DNA of 12,681 nucleotides from JACCUZ01 sp038246575 (GTDB lineage Bacteria; Actinomycetota; Actinomycetes; JACCUZ01), in NCBI GenBank assembly GCA_038246575.1, contig JBBRVU010000121.1, forward strand, positions 1-12,681, written 5' to 3'. The translations under genes and the position numbers were made by a program. Positions 5,222 to 12,681 of the stretch are shown piece after piece. The notes below the pieces were generated by a model. It was not told where the DNA came from. It searched no databases and was given only the letters and a program-made list of their open reading frames with translations. Numbering within the stretch: position 1 is the first letter of the stretch; each line of letters opens with the position of its first letter.

Positions 5222-6172
5222 GTGCGATGGACCCGCCGAACCCCGGCAACGCATGTCGCCATCGACCTTGGCACCGCCCGGACCCGCGTCCTGGTCCACG
5301 GGCGCGGACTCGTCCTCGACGAGCCGACCCTGGTCGCCCGCGGTCCGCACCCCGAGGGCGTCCTGCAGGTCGGGGATCGCGCCTGGAGCGTCGCCGCCAG
5401 GCGCGGGGCGCACAGCCGCTGGCCGGTGCGGCGCGGCGTCGTTGTCGACGCCGTCTCCGCCGTGCACCTGCTTCGCGGCCTGCTTGGCCGCGCCAAGGTC
5501 CTCGACCCGGAGGTGGTCGTCGTCGCAGTTCCGTCGACCTTGTCACTTCGTGACAGGTCGGTGCTGCGGGCCGTCCTGGCATCCGGCGCCCATACGACCG
5601 CGATCACCCGTCCGTCTGAGCTGGCGACAGCGCTGGGCGCCAACCTCGACGTGTCCGACGTGGCGACCCAGATCATGTTCGACATCGGGGCAGGTGGCAC
5701 GGAGGTCTCAGCCACCGGTGCCGGCCGCGTTCTCGCGGCCACCCGAGTCGAGGTCAACGCGGGCGACCTCGAGCACCTCGAACGGCACGACGGGAATCAC
5801 CCGGACAATGAGGGAATGACGGCCGGTGAACGCCCGAGGCTCGACGAGGCCGAGACGTCTTCTGTCGACGCACTCACCATTGGGCTGCACGAGGTGTTCA
5901 ACCAGCTGCCCGAAGGCCTGGCCGCCGACCTTGCGGCCCGTCCCATCCTGCTCTCGGGCGGTGGCGCTCTTCGCGCGGGACTCGCCTCTACCCTGTCAGC
6001 ACGCTGGGGAGGCACCCCGGTGACGCTCGTGGCACGACCCCGCGATGCGGTGATCGTCGGTCTGGGATCGATGCTGGAGCAACTTGTCGACTTGGACCAA
6101 AGAAGCCCTGACCTGCTCACTGCCACGAACACCGCGCTGGCGCCGACCCGATCGGACACCTGTTCGACCTGA
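5222..6172 (+). CDS. MreB-like actin-fold protein, divergent and shortened
   Basis: A 316-residue member of the actin/Hsp70 ATPase superfamily, closest by motif to MreB/Mbl. The phosphate-1 loop is IDLGTARTRVLVHGRGLVLDEP (14-35), matching MreB's IDLGTANTLVYVKGKGIVLNEP pattern. Then come the VVVVAVPSTLSLRDRSVLR segment (98-116), the phosphate-2 loop DIGAGGTEVS (154-163) and the adenosine motif LLSGGGALRAGL (243-254). MreB proteins are usually about 330-350 residues; the shortfall here lies mostly between phosphate-2 and adenosine motifs (subdomain IIB). By eye, MreB's IEEP loop, which supplies the hydrolytic Glu, is ITRP here (128-131), so ATP may be bound but not hydrolysed. The C-terminus is low-complexity. 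The GTG at 5222 follows AGGA with six bases between. It lies alone downstream of the DksA-like gene with no mreCD or rodA nearby, so cell-shape duty is doubtful. It converges on the cupin gene. Confidence 0.8.
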   Translation: MRWTRRTPATHVAIDLGTARTRVLVHGRGLVLDEPTLVARGPHPEGVLQVGDRAWSVAARRGAHSRWPVRRGVVVDAVSAVHLLRGLLGRAKVLDPEVVVVAVPSTLSLRDRSVLRAVLASGAHTTAITRPSELATALGANLDVSDVATQIMFDIGAGGTEVSATGAGRVLAATRVEVNAGDLEHLERHDGNHPDNEGMTAGERPRLDEAETSSVDALTIGLHEVFNQLPEGLAADLAARPILLSGGGALRAGLASTLSARWGGTPVTLVARPRDAVIVGLGSMLEQLVDLDQRSPDLLTATNTALAPTRSDTCST

Positions 6173-6205
6173 CCCTGACGCGCGAACGAGCAGACGTGCC
6201 AACAA

Positions 6206-6216
6206 TGAACGGTTCA
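6206..6216. other. Small dyad in the convergent gap between MreB-like and cupin genes
   Basis: TGAAC-G-GTTCA is a perfect 11-bp odd-centred palindrome in the 63-bp gap between two convergent genes. The stem is short and AT-containing, with no T-run after it on either strand, so it is at best a weak terminator; no better one is visible in the gap. Confidence 0.25.
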
Positions 6217-6235
6217 GTGGGTGGCCCCTCATGCC

Positions 6236-6568
6236 TTAGCTCCGCTTGGCTACCGTCAGCAGCACCGCGGAGTCCTCGACTGCCTCGAGGGCGTGCCTGG
6301 AGTCGGGGATCGTCATCAGGTCACCGGGTGACCCGTTCCACCTGTTGTCACCCGCAACAAGCGTGACTCGACCGTGCAGGATCTGGACGGTTGCGTCGCC
6401 GGGGTTCTCGTGCTCGTCCAGGTTCGAGCCGGCACGGAGTGCGATCAAGGTCTGGCGGAGGACGTGCTCGTGACCTCCGTAGACGGTGTGGGCGCTGCGA
6501 CCACTGGAGGCGGTCGATGCCGTCTCCAGGTGATGTCGAACCAGTGCCGTCAGTGACTCTTTCTGCAT
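6236..6568 (-). CDS. Small cupin-domain protein, probable last gene of the nar operon
   Basis: A 110-residue single-domain cupin. The core runs from about residue 38 to 107: LRQTLIALRAGSNLDEHENP, then VQILHGRVTLVAGD (first conserved motif), then the PGDLMTIPDSRHALEA turn (second motif) and the closing strand AVLLTVAKR. The first metal-site motif is normally HxH; here it is HEN (H53-E54-N55), and motif 2 keeps H92 but no following Asn, so metal binding may be altered or absent. An excellent ribosome-binding site (GAGGAG, five bases before the ATG at 6568) supports the start. It lies 91 bp after narI on the same strand with no clear terminator between, so co-transcription is likely. Such small cupins are often annotated only by domain; a sensor, redox or assembly role with nitrate reductase is speculation. 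Confidence 0.8.
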   Translation of the reverse strand: MQKESLTALVRHHLETASTASSGRSAHTVYGGHEHVLRQTLIALRAGSNLDEHENPGDATVQILHGRVTLVAGDNRWNGSPGDLMTIPDSRHALEAVEDSAVLLTVAKRS

Positions 6569-6654
6569 GAGTTCTCCTCGTTTCGGGCTTCGCGTCGGTG
6601 GCTATCGAGTGTTTTGACATGGATGTCGAGGTCGTCGAGCAGGCGCGTACTCAC
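6550..6654 (-). CDS. Possible small ORF (34 aa) between narI and the cupin gene
   Basis: A GTG at 6654, six bases after the narI stop, opens a frame of 34 residues that begins MSTRLLDDLDIHVKTLDSH and overlaps the first 19 bases of the cupin gene. The first half has a plausible amphipathic composition and codon use; the second half is charged and contains the cupin ribosome-binding site. There is no good Shine-Dalgarno sequence for it, so reinitiation after narI would be needed. Probably non-coding, but worth noting. Confidence 0.2.
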   Translation of the reverse strand: MSTRLLDDLDIHVKTLDSHRREARNEENSCRKSH

Positions 6655-6659
6655 ACACG

Positions 6660-7391
6660 TCAGCCGACCCGGTCCCAGCCGCGTCGTGGCCGGTGGCTGC
6701 CCAGCTGAGTGTCGTCGCGGCTGCGATAGACGATGTACGGGCGAGTGAGGTAGCCGACCGGGGCGCTGAACACGTGCACGAGCCGGGTGAACGGCCAGAG
6801 CGCGAAGAGGCCGAAGGCGACCAGCGCGTGCAGCTGGAAGCCGAGTGGCGCGTCGGCCATCAGGCTGGCGTCGGGCTGGAAGGCGAGGAAGGAGCGGTAC
6901 CAGACGGAGACTCCTTCGCGGTAGTTGTACTCGTTGCCGAGGGTCAGGATCGAGCCGGCGATGGTGTTCCACATGCCCAGGACGATCGTCACAGCAAGAA
7001 ACGCGTACATCACCTTGTCCATGACCGTGGTCGCGGAGAAGACGGGACCGACGGTTCGGCGGCGGTAGATGAGGATCGCCATCCCGACCACCGTCGCGAC
7101 GCCTGCAAGCAGGCCTCCCGTCACTGCCACCACGTGGTACGTCTGCTCGCTGATTCCGACCGCGTCCGTCCACGACTGCGGCACCAGGAGTCCGATGACG
7201 TGGCCACCGACGACGCCGAGCATGCCGAAGTGGAAGAGAGGGCTGCCGATGCGCAACATCCGGTTCTCGTAGAGCTGGGACGAGCGCGTGGTCCAGCCGA
7301 ACTTGTCGTAGCGATAGCGCCAGAAGTGACCGACCACGAGCGTCGTCAGGCAGAGGTAGGGCACGATCACCCAGAGGAAGGCGTCCATCAT
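6660..7391 (-). CDS. narI: Respiratory nitrate reductase gamma subunit (dihaem cytochrome b)
   Basis: A 243-residue integral membrane protein, the usual NarI length (about 225-245). Five hydrophobic segments are visible: about 4-22, 48-72, 86-108, 126-150 and 183-207. The four histidines that ligate the two b haems are present at the expected places: H54 (PLFHFGM), H64 (VGGHVIG), H188 (QLHAL) and H206 (RLVHVFS), matching E. coli His56, 66, 187 and 205. The C-terminal SAPVGYLTRPYIVYRSR motif, which faces NarH in the cytoplasm, is conserved. NarI oxidises menaquinol or another quinol at the membrane and passes electrons to NarH. The tandem ATGATG at 7391 overlaps the narJ TGA (ATGA), so translation is coupled; the first ATG was chosen for this reason. 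Confidence 0.97.
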   Translation of the reverse strand: MMDAFLWVIVPYLCLTTLVVGHFWRYRYDKFGWTTRSSQLYENRMLRIGSPLFHFGMLGVVGGHVIGLLVPQSWTDAVGISEQTYHVVAVTGGLLAGVATVVGMAILIYRRRTVGPVFSATTVMDKVMYAFLAVTIVLGMWNTIAGSILTLGNEYNYREGVSVWYRSFLAFQPDASLMADAPLGFQLHALVAFGLFALWPFTRLVHVFSAPVGYLTRPYIVYRSRDDTQLGSHRPRRGWDRVG

Positions 7392-8095
7392 CGGGCGCCC
7401 GGAAACGAGGGCATGGGCAGCAGGGTCGGCTCGGGCGCGGCACCGGTGGCCGAGCCGGGGCTGAACTGGGGGTTGGCGAAGGGCGCGAGCCCGACCTCCT
7501 CCTCCGGGGGGCCTTCGGCGGCCAGACGGCGCACGGCGTCGCGTTCGTCGCCGCGTAGCGGCGGGAGCGTCGCCGTGACTGCGTCGATCAGGCCCGCCCA
7601 GGGCGACTGCATGTCCCGCAGGGAGAGCCGGAGCAGTTCCAGTCCGGCGCGGTGGTCGAGCATGAGTTCGCGGCCGAGGTCGCGGTCGATCGTGGCCGCG
7701 AACTCGAGCACGACGCACAGGTGGTCGGGCAGCTCCCCGTCGTCGAGCACGAACCCGGCCCGCAGGTAGGTCTGCTTGAACCGCAGCAAGGCCATCCCCC
7801 GCTTGCGGGTGTCGCCGTGGGCGAAGTAGGTCAGAAAGAGGTTGCAGCGGCGCCGGTTGTCGAACGTCTCGACGTAGTCGGCCTGGAGCTCCGGCAGCGG
7901 CGTGGACCCGAGGTGGTCCAGGAAGTCCCGGATCGAGTCCCCGATCGTGACCGGGAGCTTCTGGGAGACCGACCGGACGAGCTCGGCCCGGGTGAGCGTC
8001 TGCTCGTCGGGGTAGTCGAGGAGCAGCGAGACCGCCTGCCATGCGATGGTCAGCTGTTCGGGCGGCAGCGTCGGCTTGCGGCGGCGGCCGTTCAC
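7388..8095 (-). CDS. narJ: Nitrate reductase molybdenum cofactor assembly chaperone
   Basis: A 235-residue cytoplasmic chaperone of the NarJ/TorD family that binds apo-NarG and promotes molybdenum cofactor and FS0 cluster insertion; it is not part of the final enzyme. The family signature is clear: LQADYVETFD, then LFLTYFAHGDTRKRGMALL, then RFKQTYLRAGF, and ELPDHLCVVLEF. The C-terminal tail of about 40 residues is Pro/Gly/Ala-rich and poorly conserved, as is common. The GTG at 8095 overlaps the narH TGA as GTGA, and the 3' end overlaps narI by four bases, so the gene sits in a tightly coupled chain. The frame is open further upstream inside narH, but that extension is a shadow of narH. Confidence 0.95.
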   Translation of the reverse strand: MNGRRRKPTLPPEQLTIAWQAVSLLLDYPDEQTLTRAELVRSVSQKLPVTIGDSIRDFLDHLGSTPLPELQADYVETFDNRRRCNLFLTYFAHGDTRKRGMALLRFKQTYLRAGFVLDDGELPDHLCVVLEFAATIDRDLGRELMLDHRAGLELLRLSLRDMQSPWAGLIDAVTATLPPLRGDERDAVRRLAAEGPPEEEVGLAPFANPQFSPGSATGAAPEPTLLPMPSFPGAR

Positions 8096-9741
8096 GAGTC
8101 TGGTCCTGCCGGTGGGAACAGCCCGGGCGGGGACCCCTTGCCGTCCCAGTTGAGCAGGTTCACCCGGGCACCCTTGTTCTCTGGCCCGGAGAGCGAGTCG
8201 GAGGTCTGCCGGTCCCGCAGCATCTGGAAGTTCTCGACCGCGATCGGGGTCGGTGTGCCGGAACCCTCGCCGAAGAGGTCCTGCTGTCCGCCGCCGTACT
8301 CCGAGACCGAGCACTCGGTGGACAGCTCCTCCAGGGAGTGCGCCTGTTCGAGGTGGGCGGGCGGGATGACGTATCGCTCGTCATACTTCGCGATCGCCAG
8401 GAGGCGGTACATGTCGTACATCTCCTCCTCGCTCATCCCGACCGCGGCCGGGATGGAGCCATCGGGGTCGCGACCCATGTTGATGTCACGCATGTAGCAG
8501 CGCATGGCGGCCAGCTTCTTGAGGACTGCGTCCACCGGCGCCAGCTCGCCGGCGGTGAACAGCTCGGCCAGGTACTCGACAGGGATCCGCAGCGCGTCGA
8601 TGGCGGCGAACAGGTTGCCCTTGTCCTCGGCGTCCTCTCCGGTCTCCTGGACGACGTCGACCACGGGCGAGAGCGGTGGGATGTACCAGACCATGGGCAT
8701 GGTGCGGTACTCCGGGTGCAACGGCAGCGCGACCTTGAAGGTGTTGATTAGTGCGTAGATCGGCGACCGCTGGGCGGCGTCGATCCAGTCGCGGGCGATG
8801 CCTGCCGCCTCCGCCTCGCGGATGACGTCGGGGTCGAACGGGTCGAGGAATACGTCGCGCTGGGCCTCGTAGAGCCCGTGCTCGTCCTCGGTGGAGGCCG
8901 CCTCGAGCACCTTGTCGGCGTCGTACAGCATCAGGCCGATGTAGCGCAGCCGACCCACGCATGTCTCGGCGCAGACCGTGGGCAGGCCGACCTCGATGCG
9001 CGGGAAGCAGAACGTGCACTTCTCGGCCTTGCCCGTGCGGTGGTTGAAGTAGATCTTCTTGTACGGGCAGCCCGAGACGCACTTGCGCCAGCCCCGACAC
9101 TGGTCCTGGTCGACGAGGACGATGCCGTCCTCCTCGCGCTTGTAGATCGCGCCGCTGGGGCAGGAGGCTGCGCACGACGGGTTCAAACAGTGCTCGCAGA
9201 TCCGCGGCAGGTAGAACATGAAGGTCTGCTCGAACTCGAACTTCACCTTCTCGGCGATCTTCGCGAGCATCGGGTCGCGGTGCGCGGTCTCGGTGGAGCC
9301 GCCGAGGTCGTCGTCCCAGTTGGCCGACCACTCGATCTTCATGTTCTTGCCGCTGATCAGCGACTTCGGCCGCGCGACCGGCGTGTGTTCCTGTGCAGGT
9401 GCGTCAGTGAGCGTCGCGTAGTCGTAGGTCCACGGTTCGTAGTACTCGCCGATCGAAGGCAGCTTGGGGTTGGAGAAGATGGTCATCAGGTTCTTGAGGC
9501 GCCCACCGGCCTTGAGCTTAAGACGGGCGCGCTTGTTGAGCTCCCAGCCACCATGCCACTTCTCCTGGTCCTCGTAGGTGCGCGGGTAGCCGAGGCCGGG
9601 CCGGGTCTCGACGTTGTTGAACCAGATGTACTCCGTCCCCGAGCGGTTGGTCCACGCCTGCTTGCACGTGACCGAGCAGGTGTGGCACCCGATGCACTTG
9701 TCGAGGTTCATCACCATCGCCATCTGCGCCATGACCTTCAC
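8092..9741 (-). CDS. narH: Respiratory nitrate reductase beta subunit (Fe-S electron transfer)
   Basis: A 549-residue protein that carries electrons from NarI haems to NarG through four Fe-S clusters. From the chosen start the first cluster cysteines fall at 16, 19, 22 and 26 (KCIGCHTCSVTCKQAW), the same numbering as in E. coli NarH. Further clusters are supplied by LCEHC-type ICEHCLNPSCAASCPSGAIY, by CRGWRKCVSGCPYKK and by KCTFCFPRI with PTVCAETCVGR. The Trp in CRGWRKC replaces a cysteine and marks the [3Fe-4S] cluster site. LPLHPEYRTMPMVWYIPPLSP is the conserved C-terminal segment. The GTG at 9741 is one base after the narG stop, with GGAG ending seven bases upstream, and yields the family N-terminus (V/M)KVMAQMAMVMNLDKC; an ATG at 9732 is a weaker choice. 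The frame continues upstream inside narG, but that is overlap. Confidence 0.97.
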   Translation of the reverse strand: MKVMAQMAMVMNLDKCIGCHTCSVTCKQAWTNRSGTEYIWFNNVETRPGLGYPRTYEDQEKWHGGWELNKRARLKLKAGGRLKNLMTIFSNPKLPSIGEYYEPWTYDYATLTDAPAQEHTPVARPKSLISGKNMKIEWSANWDDDLGGSTETAHRDPMLAKIAEKVKFEFEQTFMFYLPRICEHCLNPSCAASCPSGAIYKREEDGIVLVDQDQCRGWRKCVSGCPYKKIYFNHRTGKAEKCTFCFPRIEVGLPTVCAETCVGRLRYIGLMLYDADKVLEAASTEDEHGLYEAQRDVFLDPFDPDVIREAEAAGIARDWIDAAQRSPIYALINTFKVALPLHPEYRTMPMVWYIPPLSPVVDVVQETGEDAEDKGNLFAAIDALRIPVEYLAELFTAGELAPVDAVLKKLAAMRCYMRDINMGRDPDGSIPAAVGMSEEEMYDMYRLLAIAKYDERYVIPPAHLEQAHSLEELSTECSVSEYGGGQQDLFGEGSGTPTPIAVENFQMLRDRQTSDSLSGPENKGARVNLLNWDGKGSPPGLFPPAGPDS

Positions 9742-9742
9742 G

Positions 9743-12681
9743 TCAGTACTCCACGTCTTGTGACCGCTTGCGGATGATGGTGACCTCGTCACGCTGGTTG
9801 CCAGTGGGACCGAGATAGTTGAAGGCGAAGGTCAGCTGGGCATAGCCGCCGATCAGGTGCGACGGCTTCACGAGCAGGCGGGTCAGCGAGTTGTGGATGC
9901 CACCGCGCTTGCCCGACGTCTCGGCGAGCGGTACGTCGATCAGCCGGTCCTGGGCGTGGTACATGTACACCGTTCCTTCGGGCATCCGGTGCGAGACGAT
10001 GGCCCGAGCCACCACGACGCCGTTGCGGTTGACCGCCTCGATCCAGTCGTTGTCCTTGATGCCGACCTTGACGGCGTCCCGATCGCTCATCCAGATGTTC
10101 TGGCCGCCACGCGACAGCGACAGCATGAAGAGGTTGTCCTGGTACTCGGAGTGGATCGACCACTTGTTGTGGGGGGTCAGGTACCGCACGGTCAGCCCCT
10201 CGACCTGGCCGGCCGAACCGTCCGAGACCGTGCCGAGAGCCGGCTCCGAGAACAGGGCCGCCATGTTGAGTGGGGGCCGGTAGACCGGCAGCCCCTCACC
10301 GAGCTCCGTCATCCAGTCATGGTCGAGGTAGAAGTGCATCCGTCCGGTCAGGGTGTGCCAGGGCTTCCTGCGCTCCACGTTGATGGTGAACGGCGAATAG
10401 CGTCGGCCGCCGGTCTCGGAGCCCGACCACTCGGGTGAGGTGATCACCGGCACCGGCGGGCCCTGGGTGTCGGCGAAGGTGATCTGCTTGCCCTCGTGCT
10501 CCTCGGCCAGGTCGGCCAGCCGAACGCCTGTGCGCTTCTCAAGGGTCTTGAAGCCCTGGGTGGCGAGGCGACCGTTGGTCGTGCCCGACAGGGCGAGTAT
10601 CGCCTCACAGACGTGCACGTCACGTTTCAGCGAGGGCCGGCCGTCGGCCACGCCGCCGCGCACGGGGCCGTTCTTTTGCCTGAGGTAGTCGACCTGCTTG
10701 CTCAGCTCGAAGGTGACCCCCTTGGTGGTCGCGCCCAGCGTGTCAACCAGCGGTCCGAGCGCGTTCATCTTCTGGGCCACGGCGCCGTAGTCCCGCTCGA
10801 CCTCGACCAGCTTGGGCATGGTGACGCCGGGGATCGGCTCGCACTCGCCCCTCTTCCAGTCGCGGACGACGCCGTGCGGGTTGGCCATCGCGTCGGGTGT
10901 GTCGTGCGTGAGTGGAACGGCCACCACGTCCTTGCGCACACCCAGGTGGGTGGCAGCCAGCTCGCTGAACCTCTCCGCGATCGTCTGCCATGCGTCCCAG
11001 TCGGTGCGGGTCTGCCACGGCGGCGCGATCGCGGGGTTGAAGGAGTGCACGAACGGGTGCATGTCGGTGGTGTTGAGGTCGTGCTTCTCGTACCAGGTCG
11101 CCGCCGGTAGGACGACGTCGGAGAAGATCGTGGTGCTGGTCTGCCGGAAGTCGATGGTCATCAGCAGGTCGAGCTTGCCCTCGGGTGCCTCGTCTCGCCA
11201 GGTCACGTCGACCGGGCGCTGACCCTCGGGTGTCTCGGTCGCCCGCACCGACGAGTCGGTGCCGAGCAGGTGCTTGAGGAAGTACTCGTTGCCCTTGCCG
11301 GACGAGCCGAGCAGGTTGGCCCGCCAGATCGACAGGATCCGCGGGTAGTTCTGCGGCGCATCGGGGTCCTCACCTGCGAAGTCCAGCTCGCCCGCCTTGA
11401 GCTGCTCGACGACGTACTCCCCCACGGGCTTGCCGGCGGCAGCGGCGTCGTCGCTGAGGTCGAGCGGGTTGCGGTCGAACGTGGGGTAGGACGGCATCCA
11501 CCCCATCCGGGCACTCTGGGCGATCACGTCGGCCGTGGACTTGCCGGCCAGCTGGCCGGTGCCGGTGGTGGCGGACAGGGTGTCGGCGCCGAACTGGTCG
11601 TAGCGGAACTGGTTGGTGTGCAGGTACCAGTAGGCGGTCTGGATCATGTTGCGTGGCGGACGGTTCCAGTCGAGCGCGTTGGCGATCTGCGTGTAGCCCG
11701 TGAGCGGCCGTACCTTCTCCTGCCCGACGTAGTGCGCCCAGCCGCCGCCGTTGACGCCCTGGCAACCGGTGAGGTTGGTCAGGGTGAGGAAAGCGCGGTA
11801 GATCGTGTCGGAGTGGAACCAGTGGTTGGTGCCTGCCCCCATGACGATCATCGATCGGCCACGTGACTCCTCCGCGTTCGCGGCGAACTCCCGCCCGATG
11901 CGGGCCGCGGTCGATGCCGGGACGCCGGTGATCGCTTCCTGCCAGGCGGGTGTGTACGGCGACTCCGCGTCGCCGTAGCCGGCGGGCCACTCCCCCGGCA
12001 GCCCGTCACGACCGACGCCGTACTGCGCGAGCAACAGGTCGAAGACAGTCGTGACCAGGTGTCCGTCGACACGGCGGACCGGAACACCACGCGGCAGGTC
12101 AGCGGCAGCACCGTCGGGCGTGTCGAAACGCGGCATCCGCACCAGCGCGGTTCCCTCCGCGCTGTCGAGCAGCGAGAGCTGCGGGTCAACGTCGCCGAGC
12201 TCGAGGTTCCATCGCCCGACGCCGGCATCGCCGTACCGGTGGCCGAGCGAGCCGTTCGGGACGACCCGGTCACCGGTGCGCGCGTCGATGAGAACGGTCT
12301 TGAAGGCGGCGTTCTCCTCTGCGGCGACGGGCGAGGCAAGGTCGGCGGCCGTCAGGAACTTGCCTGCTGTGTAGCCCCCCTCACCCGCGTCGTCGAGCTT
12401 CACCAGGTACGGCAGGTCGGTGTAGCTCTTGACGTACTCGGTGAAGTACGGCGTCTGCCGGTCGACGAAGAACTCCTTGAGCACGACGTGCCCCATCGCC
12501 ATCGCCAGCGCGGCGTCGGTGCCTGGTCGGGCGGGCAGCCACTCGTCGGCGAACTTCACGTTGTCGGCGTAGTCGGGCGCGACCGCGATGACCTTCTGGC
12601 CGCGGTAGCGCGCCTCCGTCATCCAGTGCGCATCGGGCGTGCGGGTGACCGGGAGGTTGGAGCCCCACATGATCAGGTAGC
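9743..12681 (-). CDS. narG: Respiratory nitrate reductase alpha subunit (partial, lacks N-terminus)
   Basis: The 3' 978 codons of the catalytic subunit, entering from the right edge; about 250 residues are missing if the full protein is near 1,230, as in other actinobacteria. The lost part would hold the N-terminal FS0 cluster motif and the Asp that ligates molybdenum. What is present matches NarG throughout: YLIMWGSNLPVTRTPDAHW and IAVAPDYADNVKFADEWL, then GRSMIVMGAGTNHWFHSD, then GGGWAHYVGQEKVRPLTGY, RANLLGSSGKGNEYFLKH, then SDVVLPAATWYEKHDL with TDMHPFVHSF, VITSPEWSGSETGGRRYSPF, HTLTGRMHFYLDHDWM, and the C-terminal FNYLGPTGNQRDEVTIIRKR. It binds Mo-bis-MGD and reduces nitrate to nitrite in the cytoplasm. 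There is no frameshift or internal stop. The stop is one base before the narH GTG. The operon promoter lies outside the window. Confidence 0.98.
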   Translation of the reverse strand, partial: YLIMWGSNLPVTRTPDAHWMTEARYRGQKVIAVAPDYADNVKFADEWLPARPGTDAALAMAMGHVVLKEFFVDRQTPYFTEYVKSYTDLPYLVKLDDAGEGGYTAGKFLTAADLASPVAAEENAAFKTVLIDARTGDRVVPNGSLGHRYGDAGVGRWNLELGDVDPQLSLLDSAEGTALVRMPRFDTPDGAAADLPRGVPVRRVDGHLVTTVFDLLLAQYGVGRDGLPGEWPAGYGDAESPYTPAWQEAITGVPASTAARIGREFAANAEESRGRSMIVMGAGTNHWFHSDTIYRAFLTLTNLTGCQGVNGGGWAHYVGQEKVRPLTGYTQIANALDWNRPPRNMIQTAYWYLHTNQFRYDQFGADTLSATTGTGQLAGKSTADVIAQSARMGWMPSYPTFDRNPLDLSDDAAAAGKPVGEYVVEQLKAGELDFAGEDPDAPQNYPRILSIWRANLLGSSGKGNEYFLKHLLGTDSSVRATETPEGQRPVDVTWRDEAPEGKLDLLMTIDFRQTSTTIFSDVVLPAATWYEKHDLNTTDMHPFVHSFNPAIAPPWQTRTDWDAWQTIAERFSELAATHLGVRKDVVAVPLTHDTPDAMANPHGVVRDWKRGECEPIPGVTMPKLVEVERDYGAVAQKMNALGPLVDTLGATTKGVTFELSKQVDYLRQKNGPVRGGVADGRPSLKRDVHVCEAILALSGTTNGRLATQGFKTLEKRTGVRLADLAEEHEGKQITFADTQGPPVPVITSPEWSGSETGGRRYSPFTINVERRKPWHTLTGRMHFYLDHDWMTELGEGLPVYRPPLNMAALFSEPALGTVSDGSAGQVEGLTVRYLTPHNKWSIHSEYQDNLFMLSLSRGGQNIWMSDRDAVKVGIKDNDWIEAVNRNGVVVARAIVSHRMPEGTVYMYHAQDRLIDVPLAETSGKRGGIHNSLTRLLVKPSHLIGGYAQLTFAFNYLGPTGNQRDEVTIIRKRSQDVEY

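Noticed and set aside
6612..6630. FNR/CRP-like box TTGACATGGATGTCGA between narI and the cupin gene
   Set aside because: The inner GACAT/ATGTC dyad is real, but the half-site spacing (eight rather than six bases) and the outer bases do not match FNR or mycobacterial CRP consensus.
6693..9777. Long plus-strand frames opposite narH, narJ and narI (for example 299, 281 and 358 aa)
   Set aside because: They are mirror frames produced by strong third-position G/C bias of the nar genes, with Arg/Ala/Val-rich composition and no recognisable domain.
1..12681. tRNA, rRNA, CRISPR arrays, insertion sequences and phage or attachment sites
   Set aside because: No cloverleaf-like segment, regularly spaced repeats, transposase or integrase motifs, or terminal inverted repeats were seen by eye on either strand.

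Overview
The window reads as chromosomal DNA of a high-GC Gram-positive (actinobacterial) organism. GTG and TTG starts are common, third codon positions are strongly G/C, and NarG and NarH look closest to what I remember of mycobacterial and nocardioidal nitrate reductases. The genus cannot be fixed from the sequence alone.

The right half (about 6.2-12.7 kb, all minus strand) is a respiratory nitrate reductase operon in the order narG-narH-narJ-narI, followed by a small cupin gene. narG enters from the right edge without roughly its first 250 residues. Junctions are a 1-nt gap (narG/narH) or 4-nt overlaps (narH/narJ and narJ/narI), so translation is probably coupled. NarG (Mo-bisMGD) and NarH (four Fe-S clusters) form the cytoplasmic catalytic pair, NarI is the dihaem b membrane anchor that oxidises quinol, and NarJ is the assembly chaperone.

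The left half is a stress and regulation neighbourhood. From left to right it holds: the 5' end of an unrecognised minus-strand gene at the edge; a divergent region of about 300 bp; a 40-codon upstream ORF overlapping a single-domain universal stress protein (USP) gene (plus); a convergent PucR/CdaR-type regulator (minus) with two adjacent dyads upstream; a coupled minus-strand pair encoding a membrane protein with a C2H2 zinc finger and a tandem USP; then, divergently, a TraR/DksA-type zinc protein and an MreB-like actin-fold protein (both plus), the latter converging on the cupin.

A plausible reading is an energy-limitation or low-oxygen island: nitrate respiration beside USPs, a DksA-like polymerase modulator and regulators. 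That is inference from gene content; I found no convincing FNR, CRP or DosR box here, and the nar promoter lies outside the window. The most unusual items are the MreB-like protein, which keeps its nucleotide-binding loops but appears to lack the catalytic IEEP acidic pair and part of subdomain IIB, and the membrane-anchored bacterial C2H2 finger protein coupled to a USP.
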